DNA from: Panicum virgatum
Taxonomy: Eukaryota; Streptophyta; Magnoliopsida; Poales; Poaceae
Reading direction: 5' to 3'
DNA length: 64,000 nt
Assembly: GCF_016808335.1 (NCBI RefSeq)
Contig: NC_053147.1
Span: 17,470,913-17,534,912, forward strand
Part shown: positions 11,201-21,725 of the stretch, one piece after another
Position numbering within the stretch: position 1 is the stretch's first letter
How the letters are laid out: every line of letters begins with the position of its first letter
Position numbers and translations under genes: made by a program
Notes under the pieces: model-generated
The model's input: only the letters and a program-made list of their open reading frames with translations
The model's database searches: none
What the model was told of the DNA's origin: nothing

Positions 11201-11920
11201 CGACGTCCTTGAGCCCTCCACCTGGCTCCCGGGGGTGAGCTCGAAAATCGGCAGGGCCCTTTCCACGAGAGGGATAACCCTCTGCCGGTGGAAGTTCGCG
11301 ACGATGGCCGCTGCCGTCAGCCCCTTCTTTGCCAGACGCACCAGCGCGTTGGTGAGGCCCTCGAGCCTGGCTTGTTGTGATGGGGGCGACACCCCCTAGT
11401 CCCACTTCGGCGGTCGCTCCCGAAGAACTCTGTTAGTGAACGCCGTAAGCGCGCCCCTGTAGTTCCGAACGTAGAACCACCCTCGACTCCACCAGGCGTT
11501 GTTCGTCGTCATCTTGCTCGAGATGTAAAAATTCCTCCGGGTCGGGCGGACGTGGAACAGATGAATCCAGAGGTCCCAGTGGGCTTCGATGCCGAGGTAC
11601 CCCTCGCAGACGGCGACGAAGACCACCGCCTGCGAGATGGAGTTGGGGCTGAAGTTGTGCAGCTCCACTCCGTAGTACTCGCACAAAGCCCTCATGAACC
11701 TGCTGATGGGGACGCCGAAGCCTCGCTCGTGAAGGCGCACGAAGCTCACGACGTAGCCTTGCAGGGGCTTCGGCTCGGTCTCGTCCGGATGTGGGGAAAT
11801 CCACGCCGGTGCCCCCGAGTCGGTGATCCGTGGCAGCAGCCGGTCGGCGACCAACTGCTGCAGGACCGCCACGGTGGCGGAGGACTTCCCCCATGGCAAA
11901 GGCTCCTGGATGTCCGACAT
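8266..11920 (-). pseudogene. Antisense spliced gene in Tat element (gypsy-type transposase-like protein), decayed
   Basis: Five coding blocks on the minus strand: 11920-11078, 11002-10405, 10318-9439, 9361-8824 and 8756-8266. Four introns of 67-86 nt start with GTAAGT, GTAAGT, GTAAAC or GTGAGT and end in AG; reading phase is kept across introns 1, 3 and 4. Block 1 (ATG 11920) has the motif RLHERGFGVPISRFMRAL and the stretch VAVCEGYLGIEAHWDLW, typical of plant proteins annotated as putative gypsy-type transposon (Transposase_28, from memory). Block 2 is basic, then acidic. Block 3 is Ala/Glu-rich. Block 4 is a long heptad-like coiled coil. Breaks: in-frame TAG at 11396-11398 and 8743-8745, a frame change near 10690, a stop near 10539, and a one-base phase mismatch at intron 2. 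Function unknown. Confidence 0.8.
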
Positions 11921-14550
11921 GTCTTCAATTCAAGGGGGAATGTGGGAACGAAGGCTCTGGGCGGGCTAAGGTGCTCTTTCTCCCTTTTTCTCTCCCTCTC
12001 TCCTTCCTCTTCCTCTTTCCGCTCTTGGCTACGGCCTCAGGATGAAGGGGAGGCGGAGAAGGCAAAGCAGGATGAAGGCAAATGGCCAGGTGAGCCCAAA
12101 CACCCCCTTTCTCTTCATTTTTATTCATCATGACGGGCGCAGTCGCAACAACGGCCCAAATCTACCGCATTGAATGCGGTAGATTCCGCTATCGCTGACG
12201 GCTGGGCCCCACGACCGCGGAGTCTCCCACGCGCGCACGCAGCAATAAATGCGGCACGGTAACCGTCGGGCGCGGCGCGACTGTTGCGCTATCCCATCCG
12301 TCAGCTGCCGCCCACACCGCTTTGTCTGCCCGAGGCTGTCGCCTGAAAAGGCGCGCCCACACCGCACCGCACGAATCGGGCCACGTCGCCCCCCACCAGC
12401 AGAAGACCTGCGCGCGTGGCTCGCGACTCTGAGACATTTTCAGATCACGACGGAATATTCCTTCAAGGGGCCTCTTTACCCTCGAAGGAACCGCATTTCG
12501 AAGCCTCACTGATCAGGGGTTCGAGGCCTGGCCTTTCGGAGGTTCGACAGGCGCCCCAGATCACCAGAGTCATGGACTGCATGGATGTGTCGTACAAGCT
12601 ACCCTCGAACGCGGAGTTCGAGACATCCTACGCAGTGTTCAAGGCCAGTCGAGGGTGCCTAGAAGGGGGATCCCATCGAGGGAGAGCATCGAGCCCTCGG
12701 ACCCTATCGAATGGGTCCGAGCCCCGCCTAGCGAACCTTCGCAAGCGCTTTATGTGACGTGTCTATGGACCACGAGCCGACCCTCATCGAACGGGGCACG
12801 GACGTCCACTTGAACAACCCGCTAATAGCTCAATGAAGCAGCCATGGCTCGCGGCCCGGGCTTGGGTAGCATGGTGCGCTTCACCCCTCCTCCCTGCGGA
12901 AGGGCGACGAGGGTCGTAATCGAAGTCGAGGGTTCCCCTGAACACCTTCACACGGGCCTAGGCTCGGGGGCTCCTCGCACACCACGGTTCAAACCGCACC
13001 CTCGAATAAGTCAATGACCTTTAATCGTGAAGCTCCACGTGTCTAAACAAACCCTCCGCTATTGACGTGTGCTCTCCTGATGGTTAGGCTGAACGTCGGG
13101 CTGCTGTACCAGCACTAAGAGTGCCGAGGCCGGCTGAAAGAGTGCCGATGCCGGCTGAAAAAGGTGCCGGGCAGCCGCCCCAGTAAAGCTACCCAGTGGG
13201 ACAACGTTTATAGCCCTTGGACGAGCACAAACCCTCCTCCAAGGCCTCGGGGGCTACACCCACGGGTGCGCTGATGAGCCCCCGCGAAGGAGACTTCACA
13301 CATATTCAAGGGTCATAACTCCCTGTACACCCCTATACCCTCGGTAATCCTCCCCGTACAGGAGAAAGGGGACTTTATTGCCCAAATACAAATAAAGATT
13401 ACAAAGGGTTACCGGCGCGAAGCCATCGAAAGATACAAACACGTTGCCACCTACGTGGCAATTTTCCCTGTCTTGGGGAGGAACAAGCGACAAAGAAAGG
13501 CACCGAGCCCTTGGCTGACGCAACGGCCAGGCTGCTAGGGATGCGAGAAGCAGCCCCCAGATCTCACGGGTCTAGCGGGACGCTCTCCTCGCAAGCCTTC
13601 TTCTAGCGTCTCCTCCACCGAAGACCACGCGGGGGGTCGAGCTGGTGGACAGTGCCCTCCGCATCGTCTCCCCGAGAGCAACCTTGTCGCCGGGGGGGGG
13701 GGGGGGACGATGCGAAAAACAGCCGCCGGACCTGGCGCCAGCGCCACGGTCAGGCATCTCCATCCCCCTTCAGGCTAGGGGACATCGCAGGAGCAGGACC
13801 CCACGGGCCCAATGCTCTTCTGCTGATCCCACTTAACCTGAGGGATGGAGCGCACGCCCACTCCGGTCTTCCCCTACCGCTCGCAAGCATTCTTCTATCG
13901 CCAAAAGCCTAAAAAAGCCAGGCCACCCCATCTGGGGGCCGATCACAAAAAGGCAAAGGAAACATTACGAGATTTGGGCGATGCTGGAAGAAAGAGTTGG
14001 GAGGTTGGAGAGGAAAGGGAACCCCACGACCCCTATTTATAGCTGCGCCGGGCACAAAGCTTCAAGCTTGGCGAAGAGCCGAGGCTTGTATCACCCGTGA
14101 CGACGCAGCACTCCACGAGCAAAGAAGGTCCTCGGTCACCGCACCGAGACACGACCGAACGAAATAAAGCGGAGCTGAGCCCCTGGACACTAAGCAGGGC
14201 AGCGTCGGCTCTGGCTGGCTGCCCTCGAACGGCGCGCTGCAAAGCAACCAGGAACACCGGGGCCAAGGCCCTACGTGCGGGACATCGCGATGAAAGCACC
14301 AGCTGCCAAGCAGCGGGCGTCACCGTCGCCCTAGCCCCCCTCAGCGCGTGGACACGTCTTGTCCTTCAAACAAACAAAGAGGCGCGCGCCTCGAAGTACT
14401 CCTCCCACGGGCGTACTACCCCGACCGGTGAGTTGCCACATCCGCCGGGCTGGCGCTCAGGCGCGTCTGGCAGGTGCGCAGCATTGACCGATCACATCAA
14501 AGGGGAAATCGCCGACTCACCCTTTGGCCGAATCCATTGACTCGACCAAA
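11921..14550. other. 3' non-coding region of element A
   Basis: Region between the antisense gene's start and the polypurine tract. It has pyrimidine-rich sequence at 11970-12030, many TCGAGG/CCTCGA words, and a short direct repeat (GTGCCGA.GCCGGCTGAAA) near 13120-13160. A 16-base G-run lies at 13691-13706. No gene was recognised; the short open frames have no family signature. The 5' flank of the antisense gene (11921-12400) is where its promoter should be, but no clear TATA box was seen. Confidence 0.5.
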
Positions 14551-14564
14551 GCCTCGGGGGCTAC
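14551..14564 (+). promoter_or_regulatory. Polypurine-tract position of element A
   Basis: GCCTCGGGGGCTAC lies directly before the TGTCGGG start of the right LTR, where plus-strand DNA synthesis is primed. The purine run is short (GGGGG), so the exact primer is uncertain. Confidence 0.5.
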
Positions 14565-16007
14565 TGTCGGGTACCACGATTAGGGACACCCTAATCGGGG
14601 TACTAAGATCTCTTTAAAAACGCAAACACCTGTTGAGGCAACTGGGCCCACAAAGGCCCACGGCCTGCTTCCCATCCGGAAGAAAGGAAAGGACTCAAAG
14701 AAGTCCAGCGTGCGGCCCATTCGCATCACCCTCGAACCCGCGGAATGATCTCCGCCTCGCTTGAGGGTCCCTCTCGGGCCCGCTGGACAATCTCCGCCTC
14801 GCTCGAGTGTAGCGGATCTACCCTCGAGCGGGTGACTCATCTCCGCCTCGCTCGAGGGTAGCGAACCTACCCTCGAGGGAGTAGCTCATCTCCGCCTCGC
14901 TCGAGGCCACCCCTCGGCACAAGGGACAAACAACCCCGCCGCCCAACCGCTCGCCGTACGAAGGCATTAAAAGCCAGCCACTCCGCCACGGCTCAAAGGA
15001 CGGGCGGCTTTAGGCTGCCACTCCCACAGTAGATATGACCGGGGTCCCATCCGCTGACTTTGGTCACCATTCCACCATCCCGGATGCTGTAGCAGCACCT
15101 TGGGACCTGCAACGCGGGACAAGACAGGCTCGACACTGCTCCCGTTACTGTTCTGCCGACACCGACCATCCGGACTCGCCTCCCACTGGGGAAGGGGTCC
15201 GGCGACGTCACGTGTCCTTCCGGGAGGGGTGCCCAGTACAAAATGGACAGAGTCCTGGACCTTCCCCTTTAGGGGTCCAGGACTTCCACGTGTCCCCCGG
15301 ACCTTCTAGTGTGCACGCCCGCACTCCGACCAGGGGGTCCGGGGCCGTCGTATGCCACCACTACCGCTGGTGTGTCCAGGACCCTAATCCGTAGGGCCCA
15401 CTGAACGCCACCGCACCATATATAGAGGACCATGCACCAGCAATGACCACGCCGACTGCAGGGACTGACTCGGCGACTGGCGCAGTCTTCACAGGATGAA
15501 GGACGATATCCAGGACGACTGCGACGCACGCCGCCTTCCCACAGTGTACTTCCTACAGTGTCCGACCATTGTACCCTACGATTCAGGGGGAAACGACGAC
15601 TTCCGCGCCCCTACACTCGTGTACGCCGCCCCCTCCTTGTGACTATAAAAGGAGGAGGCGGACTCCCTTTAAGCCCTCTCTGGACTCTGGCTGGACCTTC
15701 TCCGGTTTCTCTTTTCCAAGAGGACGTTCAGGGACTACTGAACATTCATCTCAACCGACTCCACCCCTAGCAGAGACTCGGGAGCTTCCCTCCCTCTCTT
15801 GCCTTGCTTGTATCCCCTGCTACAAGCACTCCGGGTGCAAGATAATACAGTGCCATCGCACACCCCCTTTGCTGTACGTACGGCCCCGCGGTCGGAACCA
15901 GGATAAACCGTGTATTACTATGTTGCCTCTTGCATCATCATCTGGGACGAGGAAGCACGCAGCATTTACTAGTTGGGATTCGGGCCCCCTGGGTCGGGAC
16001 ACCGACA
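14565..16007 (+). repeat. Right LTR of element A
   Basis: 1,443 bp repeat starting TGTCGGGTACC and ending CACCGACA, with TG...CA termini. It matches 1-1249 almost throughout from 14758 on. TATAAAAG is at 15644-15651. The next five bases, ATAGG (16008-16012), should be the target duplication; the partner lies outside the window. Confidence 0.95.
14745..14920 (+). repeat. Palindrome-bearing tandem repeats in U3 of element A LTR
   Basis: Three to four degenerate units starting ATCTCCGCCTCGCTCGAGG, each about 45-55 bp. Most contain an inverted pair (CTCGAGGGTAG ... CTACCCTCGAG). The same array is at about 1-165 in the left LTR. Confidence 0.75.
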
Positions 16008-16345
16008 ATAGGGTTATCAGATCCTCCAAACTTAGGTGGCTGCAAGCGGTTGAAATCTGCAATTATGCTGCCATTGCCATTATGATGCATTGCAGGTCTA
16101 TTGTTGCCAAGATAGCCTTGAGCTTGAGCTATGAGAGTAGTCACAAGAACTTGAAGGAGTTGGTTCTGCTGCTGCAGTATGGCTGCCAGATCAATGGGTG
16201 CTGGGGCACGGGGAGGTGGCGGCGGTAGGTGTCCATTTTCTGGTGCTTCTGGGGCTACATTCAGAGGGGCCTGGTTTCTCGGGTTGACCTCGTCACCGTC
16301 TTCCTGAGCATGGAGTCCCTGGATTTGGCTCGAACGATGGGACAT
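16008..16345 (-). pseudogene. gag: gag N-terminus of element B, cut by element A
   Basis: Starts at ATG 16345. The reading frame has a Pro-rich stretch (HLPPPPPRAPAP), a Gln-rich helix-like stretch (AAILQQQNQLLQVLV) and the block DFNRLQPPKFGGSDNPI. This last block is the usual lead-in to the capsid domain of chromoviral Gag proteins. The frame runs directly into the right LTR of element A at 16007. Without the capsid and nucleocapsid parts it cannot work. No stop or frameshift is seen within the remaining 112 codons. Confidence 0.8.
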
Positions 16346-16519
16346 CTACGGTCAATGAGGGATAAGGTAAGATTAGGTGGCTCTCCTAATTTATTACTGG
16401 GGTAGATTTGTATATATAATAGCACACAACACAAGCGAATCATTCAAGCACCACACAAGCATTCATTCAAACAAGCAGGGATACATGACACGACGGATTA
16501 CAATAACGCGGCTCGACTT

Positions 16520-17377
16520 TTAAGGGTCGGACGGGACGACTCGACTACTGAACCCTACAACACGGTCTTCGGGGTCACTGTTTCTGGGATCTCGGGGAGA
16601 CGCGGGAGGCGTGGGCGGCACTGATTCACAAATCCTCCTGCGTGGTTGGGACGAGGAACACAGCGGGATTCCCTCTAGGATTAGCGGCTCCGCGGTAGTC
16701 TTGGGATGGCGTTCCTTACGCTTGGCATGGTCCACTAGGTAGACACCCCTAAGGAGCTGACTGTGGCGATCTGCCTGCTCCCTAAGGTTCTCTTCGGCCA
16801 CGGCAAGGCGGCTTTCAGCTTTGGCTGCTCGGGCTTCTGCCTGGGCTACGGCCAGTTTAGCCCTACGCCAACGGGACTCCGCTCCCTCAGCACGCTGGAT
16901 TAAATCTCTCACACGCTGATGCAGTTGGTCGCACAAATCTTCGAGGCTAAGCAAATAGCCAGACATAGTGACAAATGTGGGGTTCTTCTCTGGCCCTGCG
17001 GGGCTTTCCAGGTTGTGGATCCTCGCCGGCCAAGCAGGACGGTTACGATCCAGCGGGGGAAAGTACTTCATGGGGGTAGAACCCAAGTGCCATTCAAACA
17101 TCTGGCACAGGTACCGCAATGCCTTGCGAGCTACAAGTTGAATGGTGTCAGGCATGCGGGCTCCAGTGGCAGTGACACTCCAGGGTTGCATCTCCAAGTA
17201 CTTATCACTGGCGCCAATATGGATGGTGACCTCACAGCTTTCGGTGCCATGCTCCATGAACTTGCGACCCACGTACTCCGGTCGTTCCGGAATACCAAGT
17301 CGCACCATGGCAGCATAAAGCACCCTGGGGAATCCATCTTCGTTGATGCAGTAGGTGGTGGTCCAGTCATCCGCCAT
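16520..17377 (-). CDS. Extra ORF (orf0-like) upstream of gag in element B
   Basis: 285-residue open frame from ATG 17377 to the stop at 16520-16522, in the same orientation as gag and lying between the primer-binding site and gag. The N-terminal half is globular-looking, with blocks such as YCINEDGFPRVLYAAMVRLG, REC-like Glu/Gly residues and KALRYLCQMFEWHLG. About residues 150-215 form an Ala/Glu/Arg-rich predicted coiled coil (AKLAVAQAEARAAKAESRLA). The C-terminus is Pro/Ser-rich. I recall similar proteins annotated only as retrotransposon-associated in grasses. No catalytic motif is seen and the function is unknown. It is intact, unlike most other element ORFs here. Confidence 0.7.
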   Translation of the reverse strand: MADDWTTTYCINEDGFPRVLYAAMVRLGIPERPEYVGRKFMEHGTESCEVTIHIGASDKYLEMQPWSVTATGARMPDTIQLVARKALRYLCQMFEWHLGSTPMKYFPPLDRNRPAWPARIHNLESPAGPEKNPTFVTMSGYLLSLEDLCDQLHQRVRDLIQRAEGAESRWRRAKLAVAQAEARAAKAESRLAVAEENLREQADRHSQLLRGVYLVDHAKRKERHPKTTAEPLILEGIPLCSSSQPRRRICESVPPTPPASPRDPRNSDPEDRVVGFSSRVVPSDP

Positions 17378-17506
17378 CTGACTTACAAAGGTAGGGTTAA
17401 CATAATAAGGATAAAGTTTTAAGGAGTAATAGGGTTTCAAGGATTGACCATCCTAGGGCTCCTACGGTCATCGTTACTACCGGTGCGTGTCCTACAGCCA
17501 AGCATG

Positions 17507-17518
17507 GCTTTGATACCA
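17507..17518 (-). promoter_or_regulatory. Primer-binding site of element B (initiator tRNA-Met type)
   Basis: On the minus strand TGGTATCAAAGC follows two bases after the LTR end ...GCGCTTCA (17521). It matches the common TGGTATCAGAGC site with one change. Confidence 0.8.
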
Positions 17519-17520
17519 CT

Positions 17521-19900
17521 TGAAGCGCCCCGACCCAAAGATCAAGGCTAAACCATGTATTATTTACCGAATTAAGTCTCCGGCACAATACATGTTACAT
17601 CAAGTGGAGTCCAGAGTCATACAGAGCTTTATTTAACACGTACATGAGGAGTAAAGTGACAACACAAAGCTACACAGAACAACCATAAGATAACAACTAG
17701 CATAACGACATGCAGGACTAGCTCTTCATCCATCACGGCTCCACTCGAAAAGCTTGGGTGCGGACACGATCTACTCGCAGTCTTCCGGCACAAAGTCAGG
17801 ATCCTTTGGAGAAAATCAACAGGGGTGAGTACAAAAGTACTCAACAAACTCCACCTCGCCCTACGGGAGGGGAGATGACATGCACGACACATATTAAGCA
17901 CAATGCATTAGCAATGCAACTCATGGTATGCAACACTTCCCGACACAACCCACAGTAGGTAGCTCACTAGTTGTCAGGACCACACCGTAGCATATCCATA
18001 CCGTGGACACGGACCATTCGAATGGATTATACACTCTACAGAGATCGTACACTGTACCCACACGCTCGACTGCCCGAACGGACAACCGACATAGCCGACA
18101 CCCAGCCGTGGTCACGCCCCAGCCCGGCCGCACAAACCCTCGGGCCCTGACCCCAATGGTCCATACCCGTAAACCATCCCTGCGACCGTCAAGCTAACCA
18201 GTGGGATTAGGCTAAGTCCAGCCCATACCGGAACCTGTGGTCGTACTAAAGTAAGCTAGGTGAGATGTCAAAACAACTCGGTCCTTATGGTTCACCAGGG
18301 CAGCAACCATCCCTCAACATGTCAACTCGAGCCTACCACCACGGTAGCACTCACCTGCCAGTCTACCACCACGGTAGCGCCGGCTCCAGCATACCCAGCT
18401 GCCCTAGCCTCAGCCAAAACCCTTCATATCCTAGTCTCAACTCTGGATATGCATAACTACTCATATGCATGTATGAGCACACTCAATCACTCAAGTACCG
18501 GTATATGTAATCGATCCTAAATCAGGGCTACAACTAGACGTCCTCACATGGATGCAACCGCTCACGTAGGGGTCGATGAAACTTGCCTTCGCTTACGTAC
18601 GCGGCGGCGGCGGCGGCTTCCTTCTCGCGGTACGGGTCTTCTGGCTCCGGCTCGCGGTACTGGCCTTCGTACTCCTTGGCAGGCTCCTCCTCGGTCACTC
18701 CGTGATCTACGGGCGAAAACGGCACAACCGGCAAACAAACACAAGCAAACTATAAAATAAGTTCAAATGGAGATGAAAATAGGAGGAATAGATAGTATAT
18801 GATTTGAGGAGAGTTTAGGAAAAAGAGTTGATATGAAGGAGATATTGAGTTTACAGTATTGGTTGGTATTCAATTTTGAAAATAGAATGATTTGGATTAA
18901 GTGCTCACGGCCTGATGGGTGTTTTGGGCCTTTATTAGTATTGCGGAGTTAATGGTCGGGGAGCTGCCTGCCATCTCACCTTGGCGCGGAACAGCTCGAG
19001 GAAGAGGGTCAGCTGTTGGGGCTTCATCTCGTGAGTGAACTGGGCTCGTGAGGAGTGGTTCAGCTAGTGGAGCGAAGCGGCTCGGTGTGCTTGGGCTGAT
19101 GATGGGGCTCGTCACGGCCTCGCTCCTTTTATAGGCGAGGAGAGCAGCAGTGGTGTCGCGCAGGGACGGGCGACGGCGTGGGCTGCGGCAGCTCGTCGTC
19201 AACGCGAACAGTGGCAGCGCTGAAGGCGCGAGCGTCGAGGTGAATTAGCCGGCGAGAAAGCTGCAGCGGCGTGGGCGAGGTGGGACGCGGAGGTGGGCGG
19301 CACGGCGTGGTGCCGACGGCAGTGCGCGGTCCTGTCGTGGGGCCGGCGTGTCGCGCGTGCGCAAGCGAGAGCGAGCGCGGGTGAGGACGGCAGTGAGGGG
19401 GCGTCGGCTTCTTTTATAGACGAGGTGAGGCGGTTCGTGCGGCGGAGAAAAAAATCTAGGCCGGCACTGTGCGCGACGACCCCGATTTATGGCGAGGTGG
19501 GTGCCGCCATATTTGCATGACGGGTTATTTAATATTGTGAGCACTCTTGCCGGCTTCCAGGAAATGGAGTGAGTGCTGCCATGACGGGTCATTTCAAGGT
19601 CAATGGTGTGGGTACTCTGTGGCTTCCAGGGGATGATGAAGTTATGGCGAAGGAGGTAGACGCTGTCATGATTGTCTGGGAATTATGGCGTGGTACGGTG
19701 ACTCGAGAGGCTTCTATGGAAAGAGACGAGATGATTTTTGTCGTAAGTGCAAGCATGCGTATGCTGGTTACTGAAGGGAACGAATGTACTAACGCAAGAC
19801 AAGAGTATAAAATAGTTTGCCTAGTAGTTATGTAATACCTCATAATACGTTAGTATTATTTTACGTTACTAGTTTAATTGCAACATAAGTTTTATTTTAG
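17521..19900 (-). repeat. 5' LTR of element B (outer end unresolved)
   Basis: The inner end is fixed by the primer-binding site at 17518. Two TATAAAAG boxes on the minus strand (19133-19126 and 19418-19411) lie in GC-rich sequence of similar style, about 285 bp apart. A short acidic open frame (about 18734-18534) with a GCG-repeat-encoded Ala run lies downstream of them. The second LTR is not in the window, so the outer end could not be set. Confidence 0.6.
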
Positions 19901-19904
19901 TGAT

Positions 19905-20430
19905 TGTTGGAAATTGAGGTGGCCCTAATACCCACTAAGTTGAGGATCTACCCTTATGACACACCAACTCAATTCAAAGTCGGTCAGCTTCTAGTTACTT
20001 AGTGTACCGGGTCCTTTTGACGGCAGAGCCGCCTTTTGCTTCCGGGAGGCAGAGCCTATCAACAGATGAAGCTGGCTTCCAGGTGACAGAGCCAACATTC
20101 GATGAAGTCCAGACCCTTTTGTGATCCCGGGTGGCAGAGCCAACCTTCGATGGATCACAAATTATACACTAAGTACTTAAATTTAATCGGGAGACTAACA
20201 CTTATAAAGACACTTACCTTATTGGAGCAACAAAGTTACAAAGGAACACACACCTTTAAGTGGCTAGCCTAGCACTCACCCTTCTAGCCCTACCACAACT
20301 CATCTACCTTGCTCATGGATGGATGCCATGGCAAGGAGGGGGGCTCTATTTATAGGCCAAGGGGAGCCATGGTATTAGGACAAGTGTCCCCCTTCTAGAG
20401 AATTCCAAAATATTTTAACATTTTACCAAT
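19905..20430. repeat. LTR-like or other repeat-derived sequence
   Basis: Begins TGTTGGAAATTGAGG, which resembles the start of many Copia LTRs. Between 20020 and 20150 there are four degenerate copies of a GGCAGAGCC word. CTATTTATAGG at about 20346-20356 could be a TATA-like box. No matching 3' end or target duplication was found, so this is a weak call. No gene is seen. Confidence 0.35.
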
Positions 20431-20499
20431 TCTAGAGTACTCGATGAAAAATATCTCACTCTTGCTTAGTGGAGAATGTTCCAGAGGGTTGTCTTGCTC

Positions 20500-20630
20500 A
20501 TTAGATTCGTCTCGTAGTTTACAGACGAGATCTGTAATTAGTTTTGTGATTAGTCTACATTTAATACTTCAAATGTTGAAGATTTTCTTCCAAAAATGTA
20601 AAAATATAAAATACAAAATGAACTAAACAA
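20500..20630. mobile_element. Truncated MITE copy
   Basis: Contains the ATTCGTCTCG ... TTTACAGACGAG core, TTTAATACTTCAAAT and a terminal GAACTAAACAAG, all features of the complete copies at 21030-21354 and 38673-39027. Only the right half is present. Confidence 0.55.
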
Positions 20631-21029
20631 GACATAAAGAACAAAACAAACGCAATGTTTGGGGGCTGAATTGTGCATTTGTGTTTGCAAACAGCATTTT
20701 GGATCGTTTGCCCTGGTCGCGGCAAATATGTCGCACCGGGATGCGTCTTCTATGTACTGCCTGTTCCATGTAAAAGTCTGTCAGATAAGGGAACCGGAGG
20801 TGCCGTGATACTTAAATTGTGTATTAAGTTTTTTTAATATAATATAAATCATTCGTTTTGTTTTTTGGGTACTTAAATTCTTCGATCAAGTTTGACGCCG
20901 GCTCGACATGGCAACGTTGGTAGAGGACAGGTAGACACATGCACCGCGCTGCAGCTAGCGTCGGTGACGTATGGACAGGCCGCGGCTGCAATGGCCGCGC
21001 GTAAGTGGACATGTGTGGTGTTGGAGAGT

Positions 21030-21354
21030 CCCTGTTTAGTTGATCAAAATTTTTGGTTTAAATGTCACATCGAATGTTTGATCAGGTATTGAGAGAGTTT
21101 TTCAGACATTAATTAAAAAAAACTAATTTCAGAACTCGTTTGGAAACCGCGAGACGAATCTTCTGAGGTCTTTGCCACATATGGGTACTGTAGCACTTAT
21201 GACTAACCATATACTATTTAGGCTTAAAAGATTCGTCTCGTCGTGTCCATCCAAACTATGCAATTAGTTTTGTTTTTTAACTACATTTAATATTTCATGT
21301 GTCCAAAGGGGTGGCAAAAAATTTTGGGTGAAAATTTTTAGTAACTAAACAGGG
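21030..21354. mobile_element. MITE with CCCTGTTTAGTT terminal inverted repeats
   Basis: About 325 bp bounded by CCCTGTTTAGTT and AACTAAACAGGG. Internal blocks CGCGAGACGAATCTT and GATTCGTCTCG are inverted copies. This is a very common grass MITE family; I do not assign a superfamily. Flanking target duplications were not clear. Confidence 0.75.
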
Positions 21355-21725
21355 CCGCATGGCAGAGGAGATTACGACAGTCACCGGCGGCGGCGAGCTC
21401 CGGCGAAAATGGCAATCAGAGGAGTTCAGAGTCTTGTTGTATTTTTTTCTTTTTTTAGGGACTCCTTTGCAATTTGGTTGGAGCAACTATCCTTATATTC
21501 TTATCATACGTATTTATATTCTTATGTACATTTTTTTTATCTAATCAGTGGTGGATCTAGTGGTGGGGCGGGAGCAGGAAGGGGCTCAAGTCCTTCCTAT
21601 CGTCGTGATTTAGCTCCTCCTCCTAACCTCCTCTCTCCCCTCCCTCCCCCTTTCCCCAAATTTGAGGAGGAAGAAGAGCAAGCAATCATGACCTGATTAT
21701 TTTTCGGGTCGGGTCGGATCGGGTC
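21355..21725. other. Intergenic, no gene seen
   Basis: AT-rich then pyrimidine-rich sequence (CTCCTCCTCC near 21610-21650). It ends in repeated CGGGTC words just before the solo LTR. Confidence 0.4.

Larger units (their letters stand above)
1..16007 (+). mobile_element. Ty3/gypsy LTR retrotransposon, Tat type (element A)
   Basis: Two near-identical direct repeats (1-1249 and 14565-16007) flank gag-protease-RT-RNase H-integrase in that order on the plus strand. Order and the integrase D,D35E residues make it Ty3/gypsy. The missing chromodomain, a long 3' region of almost 7 kb and an antisense gene downstream of pol point to the Tat lineage (Grande/RIRE2-like, from memory). The right LTR shows that about 193 bp of the left LTR lie outside the window, so the full element is near 16.2 kb. 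It is inserted into the gag of element B. Coding parts carry several in-frame stops and frameshifts, so it is not autonomous as read. Confidence 0.93.
16008..19900 (-). mobile_element. 5' part of chromovirus-type Ty3/gypsy element (element B), interrupted by element A
   Basis: On the minus strand the order is LTR (from an unresolved start near 19900 down to 17521), a TGGTATCA primer-binding site, an extra ORF and the start of gag. Gag stops abruptly at the LTR of element A, so A inserted into B and the rest of B should lie left of the window. The extra ORF before gag resembles the orf0 arrangement described for rice RIRE3/RIRE8 (from memory). The outer LTR boundary at 19900 is a guess. Confidence 0.75.
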
